64,000 bases of DNA from JAWSUT01 sp033549345 (GTDB lineage: Bacteria; Bacillota; Dethiobacteria; Dethiobacterales; Dethiobacteraceae): the NCBI GenBank assembly GCA_033549345.1, contig JAWSUT010000014.1:1-64000 (forward strand), in the 5' to 3' direction. The position numbers were made by a program, and so were the translations under genes. The notes under the pieces were generated by a model. It searched no databases and was not told the DNA's origin. It worked only from the letters and a program-made list of their open reading frames with translations. Positions 43,479-53,443 of the stretch are shown in pieces. Position 1 is the first letter of the stretch, and each line of letters opens with the position of its first letter.

Positions 43479-44597
43479 TTATGATTTTATATATTTGGAT
43501 ATATTCAAAAGCACACCAAGACTGCACATTGTAAACAAAAGAGACGAGCCGCCGGCACTAATCAGCGGCAGGTTGATCCCTGTAACGGGAATGGAGCCGG
43601 TGACAACACCGATATTCATCAGGGCCTGCAGACCAATCATCGCCGTGATGCCTGTTGCCAGCAGGCTGCCGAACATATCAGGCGCCATCAGCGCCACTTT
43701 AAACCCGCGCCAGATCAGCAGGAAGAACAGCAACAGGACACTGACCGTGCCGATCAGTCCCAGTTCTTCACCGATGATCGCAAAGATAAAATCGCTCCAC
43801 GGCTCAGGCAAATAGTGCATTTTCTGACGGCTGCGGCCAAGACCCACGCCAAAAAGGCCGCCGGGGCCAAGCGCGTAAAGTGACTGGATAATCTGAAACC
43901 CTGTATCCAGCGGGTCGATCCAGGGATCGCGAAAAGACATCAGGCGCCGGACGCGGTAGGGTTTGCTCATCATCAGGTAGCCAAGCAGCGGTACTGTGGC
44001 TGCGCCAATCAGCCCCATCTGCCCCAGGGGCATACCGGCCACAAACACCACCACCATCACAGTCCCGGACATAGCCACTGCCGTTCCCAGGTCCGGCTGG
44101 AGCATAATTATCCCAAAAAATACTCCCAGCACAGCTAAAACAGGCAGCGGGCCTTCGGTAAATTTATCTATACGGATATCTTTACGCGACAAATACGCCG
44201 CGGCAAATAAGAGCAGAGATACTTTTGCCATGTCGGACGGCTGTCCTGTCAGACTTCCTATTCGGATCCAGCGGTACGCACCTTTAACAGCATGGCCCAC
44301 ACCGGGGATAAATACGGCCAGCAGCAAAAACAGGCTGACCAAAAGCGACAGATTGGTCCAGCGTTTCAACTTCCAGTAGTCATAATTGCTGAAAAAAAGC
44401 AGGCCGCCCAAGCCCAGAACAGCCCACATCGCCTGGCGGCGCAGCTGAAAGTAGGGATCTTTGTAATTGTCGGCAACCACGATGCTGCTGGCGGAAAAGA
44501 CCATCACAATGCCAATGGCCAACAGCGTCATGGCCGTAAACAGAATAATAAAATCAGCTTCTTTTTTCTTCCCGTTTCGGTTCATCCTTCCGGCCAT
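43479..44597 (-). CDS. ftsW: SEDS-family peptidoglycan polymerase FtsW/SpoVE
   Basis: 372 residues from the ATG at 44597 (GGGGGGCT upstream). About ten membrane helices. Conserved stretches include FSASSIVVAD, QPDLGTAVAMS, DPWIDPLDTGFQ and the C-terminal LPLISAGGSSLL. It polymerises lipid II together with a class B PBP, probably the SpoVD-like protein of this cluster. It could be the division FtsW or sporulation SpoVE; sequence alone does not decide. It overlaps murD by 44 bases. Confidence 0.93.
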   Translation of the reverse strand: MAGRMNRNGKKKEADFIILFTAMTLLAIGIVMVFSASSIVVADNYKDPYFQLRRQAMWAVLGLGGLLFFSNYDYWKLKRWTNLSLLVSLFLLLAVFIPGVGHAVKGAYRWIRIGSLTGQPSDMAKVSLLLFAAAYLSRKDIRIDKFTEGPLPVLAVLGVFFGIIMLQPDLGTAVAMSGTVMVVVFVAGMPLGQMGLIGAATVPLLGYLMMSKPYRVRRLMSFRDPWIDPLDTGFQIIQSLYALGPGGLFGVGLGRSRQKMHYLPEPWSDFIFAIIGEELGLIGTVSVLLLFFLLIWRGFKVALMAPDMFGSLLATGITAMIGLQALMNIGVVTGSIPVTGINLPLISAGGSSLLFTMCSLGVLLNISKYIKS

Positions 44598-45966
44598 CTT
44601 CAAGCCCCCCTAGCTTCCAGACTGCCTCTTTGAAACGCTCTCCCCGCTCTTCGTAGTCCCGGAACATATCCCATGAAGCACAGGCCGGCGAGAGCAGCAC
44701 CACATCACCGGGTTTTGCTTCCCGAAATGCCAGTGTTACCGCATCCTCCAGCGTATCGGCAAACGTATACGCCGCATAACCCTTCTCCGCAAGCTCTGCG
44801 GCCAGGCGTTTGGCAACCTGGCCGAGTAAAACGGTATGGCCAACATGCGTTTTGATTTGCTCTGCCAGGGAGGCAAAGGAGCCGCCCTTGTCATAACCGC
44901 CGGCAATCAGTATTTTCCGGTTCGGAAATGCTTCCAGCGCCTTAATGGCGGCATCTGTATTTGTCCCTTTGGAATCATTGATAAACAGCACATCATGTAA
45001 ACTGCGCACAACTTCGAGCCGGTGAGGCACACCGGGGAAGCTGCGCAGGGTCCGGGCAATGACATCGGCAGAGACACCGCCAAGCCAGGCTAAAAGTGAC
45101 GCCGCCAGTGCATTTTCCAGATTATGCGCCCCCGGAATGCGTATTTCATCCACCCGGCATACGGAAACTTCCCGTTCGTTATCACGCAGAACCAGCTGCT
45201 TTTCACGCACAAAAGCGCCCTTTTCCACTTCCCGTTTCCGGCTGAACAAGTACACAGCACACGTCGGCCGGCTGCGTAACCCGTAGGTCACTGCATCATC
45301 GGCATTTAATACGGCGGCGTCTTCCCCGCTTTGATTGAGAAAGATCCGTGCTTTGGCCTCTGTATATGCTTCCATTGAACCATGGTGATCCATGTGGTCA
45401 GGCGTAATGTTTAAAATGGCAGACAGTCTGGGACGGAAACGAATTGTGCCCTCCAGCTGAAAACTGCTCAGCTCGGCCACCACCACATCGTCCACCGCGC
45501 TGTCTTTTGCCACGGTTGTCAATGGCAGGCCGATATTTCCGGCGATAACCGTTTTACGGCCGGCGGCTCTGAAAATTTCCCCGGTCAGTGCAGTGGTTGT
45601 GGTTTTACCGTTTGTACCCGTTATGGCCACAATGGGTGCATCCATCAGCCAGTACGCCAGCTCCACCTCGGTAATCACCGGAATGCCCAGCTCAAAAGCT
45701 CTTTGCAGCGGAGGCAGACCCATGGGTACGCCGGGATTTTTCACCACCAGCGCCACATCCGGGCCCACAATCTCTGCGGGATGGCCGCCCCCTGTAAAAT
45801 GTATGCCTGTGATTCCTTTTAATGACTCAAGTTCAGCGGCTGCCTCCCCGGCTGTTTTCCGGTCGTTGATCACAACACGGGCTCCCAGATCTGCCAGCAG
45901 GGCGGCACTGGCCAGCCCGCTGCGTGCCAGTCCGATTACCACAACATTTTTACCGCGTAGATCCAT
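44554..45966 (-). CDS. murD: UDP-MurNAc-L-Ala:D-glutamate ligase
   Basis: 470 residues from the ATG at 45966. The Mur-ligase ATP loop is AITGTNGKTTTTAL (about 115), with NITPDHMDHHGSM and NDSKGTNTDAAIKAL. Adds D-glutamate to the stem peptide. An upstream TTG is also possible as the start. It overlaps ftsW, suggesting coupling. Confidence 0.96.
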   Translation of the reverse strand: MDLRGKNVVVIGLARSGLASAALLADLGARVVINDRKTAGEAAAELESLKGITGIHFTGGGHPAEIVGPDVALVVKNPGVPMGLPPLQRAFELGIPVITEVELAYWLMDAPIVAITGTNGKTTTTALTGEIFRAAGRKTVIAGNIGLPLTTVAKDSAVDDVVVAELSSFQLEGTIRFRPRLSAILNITPDHMDHHGSMEAYTEAKARIFLNQSGEDAAVLNADDAVTYGLRSRPTCAVYLFSRKREVEKGAFVREKQLVLRDNEREVSVCRVDEIRIPGAHNLENALAASLLAWLGGVSADVIARTLRSFPGVPHRLEVVRSLHDVLFINDSKGTNTDAAIKALEAFPNRKILIAGGYDKGGSFASLAEQIKTHVGHTVLLGQVAKRLAAELAEKGYAAYTFADTLEDAVTLAFREAKPGDVVLLSPACASWDMFRDYEERGERFKEAVWKLGGLEDGRKDEPKREEKRS

Positions 45967-45987
45967 CAAGTTTGACTCTTCCTTTCT

Positions 45988-46935
45988 CTAAAGGGCACCC
46001 AACTGCAGCAGGCCGATTACGGCAAAAATAAAACCCAGGGTCCAAAAGCCCGTAACGACCCGCCATTCCCCATGCCCGCCAAGTTCATAATGATGGTGCA
46101 GCGGGCTCATGCGAAATACTCGGTTTCCCGTCAGCTGAAAAACAATTACTTGTATAATAACAGATAATGTCTCAATCACAAATACACCGCCGATAATGAC
46201 CAGATAGAGTTCCGTCTTGGTCAGCACAGCCATGGCTGCCAGGGCGCCGCCCAGCGCCAGGGAACCCACATCACCCATAAACACACGGGCGGGATGGAAG
46301 TTATAGGCCAGAAAGGCAAACACGGCGCCAATCATGGCCGCGCCAAACTGCATCAGGCCGTCGGCTCCCTGTATTGTCGCCAGGATCGTATAGGAAAGCA
46401 GGGCCAAGATAGCCGTGCCCGCCGCCAAGCCGTCGATTCCGTCCGTCAGGTTGACTGCATTGGTGGTACCGATTACAAAAAAAGCCAGAAACAACGGATA
46501 CCAGGCACCCAAATCAAGAACATAGGTTGTAAACGGCACAGCAAGCGCTGCATTTGCTCCTGTCTGCTGCCAGATCAGGTAAAATGCCGCCACCACCGCA
46601 AGCTGGCCCAAAAGTTTACTGCGGGCTTTAAGCCCAAGTGACTGTTTGCGCACCACTTTCAGGTAATCATCGACAAAACCGATGAAGCCGTTACCGTATG
46701 TAAGCAGTAAAGCCAGCAAAAGAGGTGTATTTTTGGGGGCAAAAATCAAAACCGCCGGCAAAAATGCCAACAGAAAAATTACACCGCCCATGGTGGGTGT
46801 GCCTGCTTTTTTCATATGTTTACGGGGTCCGTCCTCACGAATCTGCTGGCCGAAATGCATTTTTTTGAATACCGAGATAAAAAGGGGCGCCAGCACAATA
46901 CCCGTAAGAAAGGCGACCAATGCAACCTGATTCAT
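45988..46935 (-). CDS. mraY: Phospho-MurNAc-pentapeptide transferase
   Basis: 315 residues, ten membrane helices. Conserved motifs KKAGTPTMGG, FVDDYLKV, NLTDGIDGLAAG and the C-terminal SPLHHHYELGG are intact. It transfers phospho-MurNAc-pentapeptide to undecaprenyl phosphate to make lipid I. Start after GGAGGG. Confidence 0.97.
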   Translation of the reverse strand: MNQVALVAFLTGIVLAPLFISVFKKMHFGQQIREDGPRKHMKKAGTPTMGGVIFLLAFLPAVLIFAPKNTPLLLALLLTYGNGFIGFVDDYLKVVRKQSLGLKARSKLLGQLAVVAAFYLIWQQTGANAALAVPFTTYVLDLGAWYPLFLAFFVIGTTNAVNLTDGIDGLAAGTAILALLSYTILATIQGADGLMQFGAAMIGAVFAFLAYNFHPARVFMGDVGSLALGGALAAMAVLTKTELYLVIIGGVFVIETLSVIIQVIVFQLTGNRVFRMSPLHHHYELGGHGEWRVVTGFWTLGFIFAVIGLLQLGAL

Positions 46936-46937
46936 AC

Positions 46938-48323
46938 CTATCCCTCCGACAGCGCGGCCAAAACATCCTCCATCCGCATTCCTCTTGATCCTTTCAGCAG
47001 TACCCAGTCACCCGGCTGTGCCAGTTCCCTCACAAGCTGCGCGGCATGGCTGTGCGAGTCACAACGATGAACGAGACTACCGGAATATCCAGCAGCCAGC
47101 GCTCCCGCTGCAATCATTTGCGCTCTCTCGCCCAGAACAAGCAGTGCATCCAGGCCATGCTCTGCCACCAGCCGTCCCACACGTCTGTGTCCTTCTTCCT
47201 CCATATCACCCAGTTCCAGCATGTCGCCAAAGACCGCAATTTTTGCGGCATTTACCGCCTTTTCAGCAAGGACATCAATGGCGGCTGCCATCGACGTGGG
47301 GCTGGCATTGTAGGCATCATTAATCACGTAAATCCCTGCAGGTGTTTGTACCACTTCAAGCCGCATGCCTGTCATCTCAATGTTTGCCAGTCCCGCTGTT
47401 ATTTCCTCATCGGTCAAATCCAGCAGACGGCCTGCGGCCACCGCCGCCATCAGATTGTAAATGTTGTGCCTCCCCGGCAGGGGTGGTGCCAGCACAAGCG
47501 GGGGATATCCTTCCTGCTCCAGGCGCACTTTCTTCCCGCCGGTGTCTGCGTACATGTCTGTACAGCGCAAATTGGCTGCGGATGAAAATCCGAATGTCAG
47601 CACGCTGCAGGCGAGTCCCTGCAGATGAGGCACTAAAAGCGGTTCATCACCGTTTACAACCGCTGTGCCCTCCGCCGGCAAACGGGGCAAAAGCTCACTC
47701 TTTGCCCGGGCGATTCCCTCCCGGGAGCCGAGCATCTCCAGATGGGATTCACCAATATTGGTAATCACGCCAATTGTGGGCGCCGCCAGTTTAGCCAGCA
47801 GGTCTATTTCGCCATACCCGCTCATGCCCATTTCCAGTACCGCGGCGCCGTATGTGGAATCAAGGCGGGAGAGCATCACCGGCAGGCCGATCTCGTTATT
47901 GAGGTTCCCTGCAGTTTTCAGCGTTTTTAAACGGGAAGACAGGACAGCCGCGATCATATCCTTGGTCGTTGTTTTGCCCACAGACCCGGTTACGGCAACG
48001 ACAGGTAGTGTAAATCTGCTGCGGTAGGCGGCAGCCATTCTCTGCAGAGCCTCAAGAGTCTCACTGACACCAATGACGGTCATCTCCTGCAAAGAAGAGA
48101 GCTCTACAGCCTGGGACGCAAAGCTGCAGGCAGCACCTTTTGCTGCCGCATCAGGCAAAAACCGGTGACCGTCTGTCCGCTCGCCGCGGAGCGGAACAAA
48201 TAAGTCGTCCTGCCCGATGTCCCGCGAATCTATGATAACTCTGTTGATTTTTTTATCAGGGTCACCGGCCAGGAGCAGCTCTCCGTTAACGGCTGCCATA
48301 GCCTCCCTGCACGTCATTTCCAT
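46938..48323 (-). CDS. murF: UDP-MurNAc-tripeptide:D-Ala-D-Ala ligase
   Basis: 461 residues from the ATG at 48323. The reading frame continues far upstream, but that part lies within murE. GGAGG is about 13 bases away, a rather long distance. The ATP loop AVTGSVGKTTTKDM and INDAYNASPTSMAAAID identify MurF. It completes the pentapeptide. It overlaps murE by 38 bases. Confidence 0.94.
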   Translation of the reverse strand: MEMTCREAMAAVNGELLLAGDPDKKINRVIIDSRDIGQDDLFVPLRGERTDGHRFLPDAAAKGAACSFASQAVELSSLQEMTVIGVSETLEALQRMAAAYRSRFTLPVVAVTGSVGKTTTKDMIAAVLSSRLKTLKTAGNLNNEIGLPVMLSRLDSTYGAAVLEMGMSGYGEIDLLAKLAAPTIGVITNIGESHLEMLGSREGIARAKSELLPRLPAEGTAVVNGDEPLLVPHLQGLACSVLTFGFSSAANLRCTDMYADTGGKKVRLEQEGYPPLVLAPPLPGRHNIYNLMAAVAAGRLLDLTDEEITAGLANIEMTGMRLEVVQTPAGIYVINDAYNASPTSMAAAIDVLAEKAVNAAKIAVFGDMLELGDMEEEGHRRVGRLVAEHGLDALLVLGERAQMIAAGALAAGYSGSLVHRCDSHSHAAQLVRELAQPGDWVLLKGSRGMRMEDVLAALSEG

Positions 48324-49812
48324 TTGTTTTGTGTCGCCTCCGAATCGCTTCCCTGGCAATCTGCCGGTCATCAAAGGGAATGGTATGGTCGCTAAACACC
48401 TGTGTGGTTTCATGTCCCTTGCCGGCAATGACAACCACATCACCGGGTTGGGCCAGACCGACAGCACGCTCAATGGCAGCCCTGCGATCACCGATAACTT
48501 CATACTCTAAGCTTTCTTGATGTCGCTTCAGGCCGGGAAGAATCTCCTTGATAATGCCTGCGGGGTCTTCTCCGCGTGGATTATCCGATGTCACAACACA
48601 GATGTCGCTGTATTTGCCGGCCGCTTCGCCCATCAGAGGCCGTTTGGTGCGGTCACGGTCACCACCGCAGCCAAAAACGGTAATCACGCGGGCACGGGCA
48701 AATTCACGCACCGCCTGCAAAATATTTTCCAGCCCGTCGGGCGTATGGGCATAATCCACAATCACAGTAAAATTCTGGCCGGCATCCACCAACTCAAAGC
48801 GGCCGGGAATCCCCTCGACAGAACCCAGGACAGAGGCAATTTCTTCCGGCGCCAACCCTTCCAGCAAACCGACACAAGCGGCGGCAAGAGAGTTGTATAC
48901 CGAAAAAAGCCCTGTCATTTTCAGCCGGACTGTGGTGTTCCCCGCAGGTGTCTCCAGCAAAAAGGTTACACCGTCCCGGGCCACATGCACATCAGAGGCG
49001 CGCACATGGCAGTGGGCGCCCAGTCCGTATAAAATGGTTTCTGTTGGCGTCTGGTCGGCGATATGTTCCCAGTGCTGATCGTCTCCGTTGATTACAGCCC
49101 GCCGCGGGCGTTCCCTTTTTACAGGGAACGAACCAAGCCAGGAGAAAAGCTTACTCTTGCTTTCCAGATAATGCATAAATGTCCTGTGAAAATCCAGATG
49201 GTCTTCTGTGATATTGGTCAGAACCACGGTATCGAAATCGCAGCCCACCGTCCTGTGCCAGGCCAGGGCATGGGATGACACTTCCATGGTGGCGTGTGTA
49301 ACGTTTTCATTCACCATTCTGCGCAGCAGTTCCTGCAGGTCGCTGGCCTCTGGTGTTGTCGCCAGAGAAGGATATTCTTCGCCGCGGATCCGGTAGCGCA
49401 CCGTACCGATCAGGCCGGTGGACGCACCTTTGCTTTGCAGCAGCGCGTCAATTAAATGGGTTGTTGTTGTTTTTCCGTTTGTCCCGGTGACCCCCGTGAG
49501 GACAAATTCACGGGACGGGTAATCGTAGAACCTGGCAGACAAAAGTGCCAGTGCCAAACGTATATCCGGTACCTGGATCATGGTGCAGCCGGGCCAATGC
49601 TCATCCAGATCGGAGATAACGGCTGCAGCGCCGGCGGCCACCGCTTCGGCGATAAAACTCTTGCCGTGTGAGCGTGTGCCGGGCAGGCAGACAAACAAAT
49701 CCCCGGGGCGGACTCTGCCAGAATGATAGGATATCCCGCTGATCATTTGATCAAGGGGACCGTGTATCCGCTTATGAAGCAGAATATCAACAAGAGCCGC
49801 AAGGGTCATCAT
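48286..49812 (-). CDS. murE: UDP-MurNAc-dipeptide:diaminopimelate ligase
   Basis: 508 residues. ATP loop GVTGTNGKTTTTHL (about 108) and the substrate-specifying motif DNPRGEDP (about 408), which in MurE enzymes marks meso-diaminopimelate as the added residue. So the wall is probably DAP-type. It lies between spoVD and murF. Confidence 0.96.
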   Translation of the reverse strand: MMTLAALVDILLHKRIHGPLDQMISGISYHSGRVRPGDLFVCLPGTRSHGKSFIAEAVAAGAAAVISDLDEHWPGCTMIQVPDIRLALALLSARFYDYPSREFVLTGVTGTNGKTTTTHLIDALLQSKGASTGLIGTVRYRIRGEEYPSLATTPEASDLQELLRRMVNENVTHATMEVSSHALAWHRTVGCDFDTVVLTNITEDHLDFHRTFMHYLESKSKLFSWLGSFPVKRERPRRAVINGDDQHWEHIADQTPTETILYGLGAHCHVRASDVHVARDGVTFLLETPAGNTTVRLKMTGLFSVYNSLAAACVGLLEGLAPEEIASVLGSVEGIPGRFELVDAGQNFTVIVDYAHTPDGLENILQAVREFARARVITVFGCGGDRDRTKRPLMGEAAGKYSDICVVTSDNPRGEDPAGIIKEILPGLKRHQESLEYEVIGDRRAAIERAVGLAQPGDVVVIAGKGHETTQVFSDHTIPFDDRQIAREAIRRRHKTNGNDVQGGYGSR

Positions 49813-49887
49813 TATGCTAGTATTCCCCCTTTATGTGATCACAACACATCAGGTAAAAGAGAAAAGGGGTGGAACATCACTACCCCG

Positions 49888-51999
49888 CTACCTCCCCGCT
49901 TCACCGGGAGCCGCAAACTCTACAGTGATGACACTATCGGGTGCAACAACAGTCTGGGGCGCCGGTGTCTGGCTGATAACCACACCGGAACCGCTGCTGT
50001 TCATTCGCAGGCCCAGCCAGCCGAGAATTTCACCGGCTTCACGCATCGTTTTTCCTTTCAGGTCAGGAACACTGACCTCACCGGTATTTGCTTCTCCGTC
50101 AAGATAAAGCAGTATCTGTGTATGCAGGGGTACTTTGGCACCCGGTTTCGGTGTCTGATTGAGAATCTTCGTACCATCGCCGCCAATAAAGCGCACAATC
50201 AGCCCCGACGGGTCAAGACGTTCGCTGGCTTCATCCAGGGTCAGCCCGGTTACATCGGGCACTTCCACCATGGCCGGCACTTCACTGACAGGTGAAGTTG
50301 ACGGTGGAATCTCCATATATTTTAATATTCGCTCCATCATTCGTTTATACATGGGCGCCGATACCTGTGAACCCCACTGCGGCCCGGCCTGAGGCGCATC
50401 CACCGCAATGTAGAGCAGAATCTGCGGGTCCTCAATCGGAGCAAAACCGACAAAAGACAAAATATATTCACCGTCGATATAACGGCCGCCCGGCCCCACC
50501 TTCTGCGCCGTGCCGGTCTTACCGGCGATGCGATATCCTTCCAGATAAGCGTTCTTGCCGCTGCCCTCGGTGACCACCAGTTCCATAATCCTGGTCACCT
50601 CTTTTGTTGTCTCATCCGATAAGACGCGGCGCACGACCTGCGGTTCCTTTTTCTGGACAATGCTGCCTTCACTGTCGCGGATTTCACTGACCACATAGGG
50701 TTTCATCAGATACCCTCCGTTGGCAATGGCCGCCACCGCCATGACCTGCTGCAGGGGTGTCACGGAAACACCCTGGCCAAACGACGTGGTTGCTGCTTCC
50801 ACAGGGCCGTACTGCTCCTCGCTAAATAAAATCCCTGTGCCCTCACCAATCACATCAATCCCGGTTTTTTGGCCAAAGCCAAAGGCTTTAACATAATCCA
50901 TCAGCTTTTCAGCCGAAATTCTCTGTTGAAGTGTGATAAACCCGGGGTTGCACGAACCCAGCACCACTTCAGTAAAATCAATGGCTCCGTGACCGCCGCG
51001 GCCGCGGGTCCAGCAGCCGATGGAATGACCGCCCACTTTAATAGAGCCGCTGCAGAAAAATCCTTCGTCGGCCCGGTATCTTCCTTCTTCTATGGAGGCG
51101 GACAGTGTAACCAGCTTAAAAGTGGAACCTGGCTCAAACGTATCCGACACCGGTGTCAGTTTCCAGTTCTCCTGCGGAGAGTCGGCAAAATTGTTGGGGT
51201 CAAAATCCGGTTTACCCGCGATGGCCAGCACCTCACCGGTCTTGGGGTCCACAGCAATACTTACAATTCCTTTCGGTGCAGACTCGAGCATGACACGGTC
51301 CATTTCCTGTTCCATGATGAACTGAATACTCTGGTCCACCGTCAGTACAAGGTCGTACCCGTCCACAGGCGGGACAAACTTCTGAAGACCCTGCGGAATC
51401 TGTCGCCCTATGCCATCTGTTTGGAATTCGATCCGGCCGTCCCTGCCCTTAAGTTCATCTTCATACCGGTTCTCCAGTCCGCTTAAGCCCTCATCAATGC
51501 CGGCAAACCCTAACAACTGGGACGCCAGCCTGCCGTGCGGATAGTTGCGTTTCGGTTCCAACGAGAAACGGACTCCCCGGATGTCCAGCTTCCTGACTTC
51601 CAGCGCGTCCTCTTCATCAAGCTTTCTTTTCAGATAAACAGAGGAGCTTTCTCTGCTCAATAACTCAAAGACCCGTTCCTCTTCCATTTCCAGAACGGGG
51701 GCGAGCAGACGTGCAGCCTCTTCTTTGTCCTCAATCTGTTTCGGGTAGGCGATAATGGACACAGAAGGAGCGCTGCCGGCCAGAAGCCGTTCCTGCCGGT
51801 CAAGTATATCTCCTCTTGGTGCCTTTGCCGGGTCTCCGGTCGTCCACTGCTCCCAGGCCTTGGCGCTCAGTTCTCCGGCAACGACCAACTGCAGCCAGAA
51901 CAGCCGCAGAATCAGTGCGAATACAACAAGCATTGTGCAAAAGAAAAGGAAGATTAGTCTTTTTTTCACAGTGATATTTATTGCTGCATTCCTGTTCAA
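49888..51999 (-). CDS. spoVD: Class B penicillin-binding protein with PASTA domains (SpoVD/FtsI)
   Basis: 703 residues. One N-terminal membrane helix (FLFFCTMLVVFALILRLFWL), a dimerisation domain, then the transpeptidase with EPGSTFKLVT (active serine), GSCNPGF and AGKTGTAQ. Two C-terminal PASTA domains begin VEVPDVTGLT and VSVPDLKGKT. The start is TTG at 51999 behind GGGAGGG. PASTA repeats and cluster position fit the SpoVD branch; whether it also serves vegetative division is not clear from sequence. Confidence 0.93.
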   Translation of the reverse strand: MNRNAAINITVKKRLIFLFFCTMLVVFALILRLFWLQLVVAGELSAKAWEQWTTGDPAKAPRGDILDRQERLLAGSAPSVSIIAYPKQIEDKEEAARLLAPVLEMEEERVFELLSRESSSVYLKRKLDEEDALEVRKLDIRGVRFSLEPKRNYPHGRLASQLLGFAGIDEGLSGLENRYEDELKGRDGRIEFQTDGIGRQIPQGLQKFVPPVDGYDLVLTVDQSIQFIMEQEMDRVMLESAPKGIVSIAVDPKTGEVLAIAGKPDFDPNNFADSPQENWKLTPVSDTFEPGSTFKLVTLSASIEEGRYRADEGFFCSGSIKVGGHSIGCWTRGRGGHGAIDFTEVVLGSCNPGFITLQQRISAEKLMDYVKAFGFGQKTGIDVIGEGTGILFSEEQYGPVEAATTSFGQGVSVTPLQQVMAVAAIANGGYLMKPYVVSEIRDSEGSIVQKKEPQVVRRVLSDETTKEVTRIMELVVTEGSGKNAYLEGYRIAGKTGTAQKVGPGGRYIDGEYILSFVGFAPIEDPQILLYIAVDAPQAGPQWGSQVSAPMYKRMMERILKYMEIPPSTSPVSEVPAMVEVPDVTGLTLDEASERLDPSGLIVRFIGGDGTKILNQTPKPGAKVPLHTQILLYLDGEANTGEVSVPDLKGKTMREAGEILGWLGLRMNSSGSGVVISQTPAPQTVVAPDSVITVEFAAPGEAGR

Positions 52000-52056
52000 A
52001 AGCTAACCCTCCCGGATGTGTAAAGCTATATGTTATTTGCTGCGTCCGGGTATGTA

Positions 52057-52434
52057 TCAGTTCCCGGAAACACCGGCTGTCAGGATGACAAACTGGTCTC
52101 TGTCGGGATGCTGCATGCCGATCTCCAGCGCCATTTTTTCAAGCCTCTCAGGTGACTGAAGAGACGCTAGTTCTAATTTTAAATGTTGGGTTTCATCCTG
52201 TAAAGCTTTTAATTCCCTGACTCCGCTGTCAATTTCATAACTAATGTGAACCACATATGTATAATGGGCTACCAGGAGAATAGCAATCAGCATAAATGAC
52301 AGCAGAACGGCAAACATTTTCAGTTTAACGGCAGCTGTCTGCAGATTATTCTCCCTTTGGGCGGCGATCTTTTTTGTTTTTCGCTGATGGTCATAAAACG
52401 AAAGTTCCGGCTGTCTTTTTTTTGCTACTAACAA
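52057..52434 (-). CDS. ftsL: FtsL-type septum formation protein
   Basis: 125 residues. A basic cytoplasmic tail, one membrane helix (MFAVLLSFMLIAILLVAHYT) and a leucine-rich coiled coil (LKALQDETQHLKLELASL) match the FtsL layout. It links the divisome to FtsQ and the PBP. Start TTG at 52434 behind GAGGGTG, 2 bases after rsmH. Confidence 0.85.
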   Translation of the reverse strand: MLVAKKRQPELSFYDHQRKTKKIAAQRENNLQTAAVKLKMFAVLLSFMLIAILLVAHYTYVVHISYEIDSGVRELKALQDETQHLKLELASLQSPERLEKMALEIGMQHPDRDQFVILTAGVSGN

Positions 52435-52436
52435 CT

Positions 52437-53393
52437 CTATTCACCCTCTTCCCTGTTTAGAACTTTTACCGCTGCCCGTAGTTTTGCGCTTCTTGCTCTG
52501 GGGTTTTTGCTTAGTTCCTCATCGGCGGCCTGCACCGGCTTACCTGTCAATACTTTCACAAGCGGCGTGTTGCCGCAAACGCACTGGGGAAGTCCCGGAG
52601 GGCACTGGCAGCCGCCGGCAGCCTGCTGGAACATCTTTTTGACAATTCTGTCCTCCAGGGAATGAAATGTGATAATCACCAGGCGGCCGCCCGGCCGCAG
52701 GCAATCAATGCCGTCCGTTACCGCACGCTCCAGTACGCCGAGCTCATCGTTAACTGCAATGCGCAAAGCCTGAAATGTCCGGCGTGCCGGATGGGGGCCC
52801 CTGCGTCTGGCCCGTGCCGGAATCGCCGCTTTAATCACGTCCACCAGTTGGCCTGTAGTGTCAATCGGACTGGTTTTTCTTTTTGTCACAATAAACTGGG
52901 CAATCCGCCGGGCCCACAACTCCTCGCCGTAATCGCGGATCACTTTGGAAAGCTCGTCTTCCGCCAGCGTGTTAACCAGATCCGCTGCCGTAACAGGGCC
53001 TTCAAGGTTCATTCTCATATCCAGAGGCGCATCGGCATGAAATGAAAACCCCCGCTCATCTTCATCCAACTGGTGACTGGACACCCCGATATCCAAAAGG
53101 ATACCGTCCAGCGCCGGTATGCCCAGAGATGAAAGGATGGCTTTTATATTTCCGAAATTGTTATGTACAAAGTCAATCTGTCCGTCGCGGGAAGCCAGCG
53201 TTTCTTTGGCCGCTGCCAGTGCTTCTTTATCCTGGTCGACGGCGATCAGCCGGCCGCCGGGCATAATTCCCTCCAGGATCGCGCGGCTGTGGCCGCCTCC
53301 GCCGACAGTTCCGTCCATAATCACTTCTCCGGGTTTTGGCTTTAACAACGCCATAGTCTCAGACAAAAGGACGGGCTCATGGGAAAACGTCAT
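52437..53393 (-). CDS. rsmH: 16S rRNA (cytosine1402-N4) methyltransferase
   Basis: 318 residues from the ATG at 53393 (AAGGAAGTGG upstream). SAM motif DGTVGGGGHSRAIL, DGILLDIGVSSHQLD and VITFHSLEDRIVK are family signatures. RsmH (MraW) methylates C1402 in the decoding centre of 16S rRNA. It follows mraZ in the standard order. Confidence 0.97.
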   Translation of the reverse strand: MTFSHEPVLLSETMALLKPKPGEVIMDGTVGGGGHSRAILEGIMPGGRLIAVDQDKEALAAAKETLASRDGQIDFVHNNFGNIKAILSSLGIPALDGILLDIGVSSHQLDEDERGFSFHADAPLDMRMNLEGPVTAADLVNTLAEDELSKVIRDYGEELWARRIAQFIVTKRKTSPIDTTGQLVDVIKAAIPARARRRGPHPARRTFQALRIAVNDELGVLERAVTDGIDCLRPGGRLVIITFHSLEDRIVKKMFQQAAGGCQCPPGLPQCVCGNTPLVKVLTGKPVQAADEELSKNPRARSAKLRAAVKVLNREEGE

Positions 53394-53443
53394 GGTATCC
53401 ACTTCCTTAAAACACATAGTTGCGCCTATTATTCCCATCCTCA

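Noticed and set aside
48324..48503. 60-codon N-terminal extension of murF
   Set aside because: It lies within murE in another frame and bears no Mur-ligase similarity. The ATG at 48323 gives the normal MurF N-terminus.
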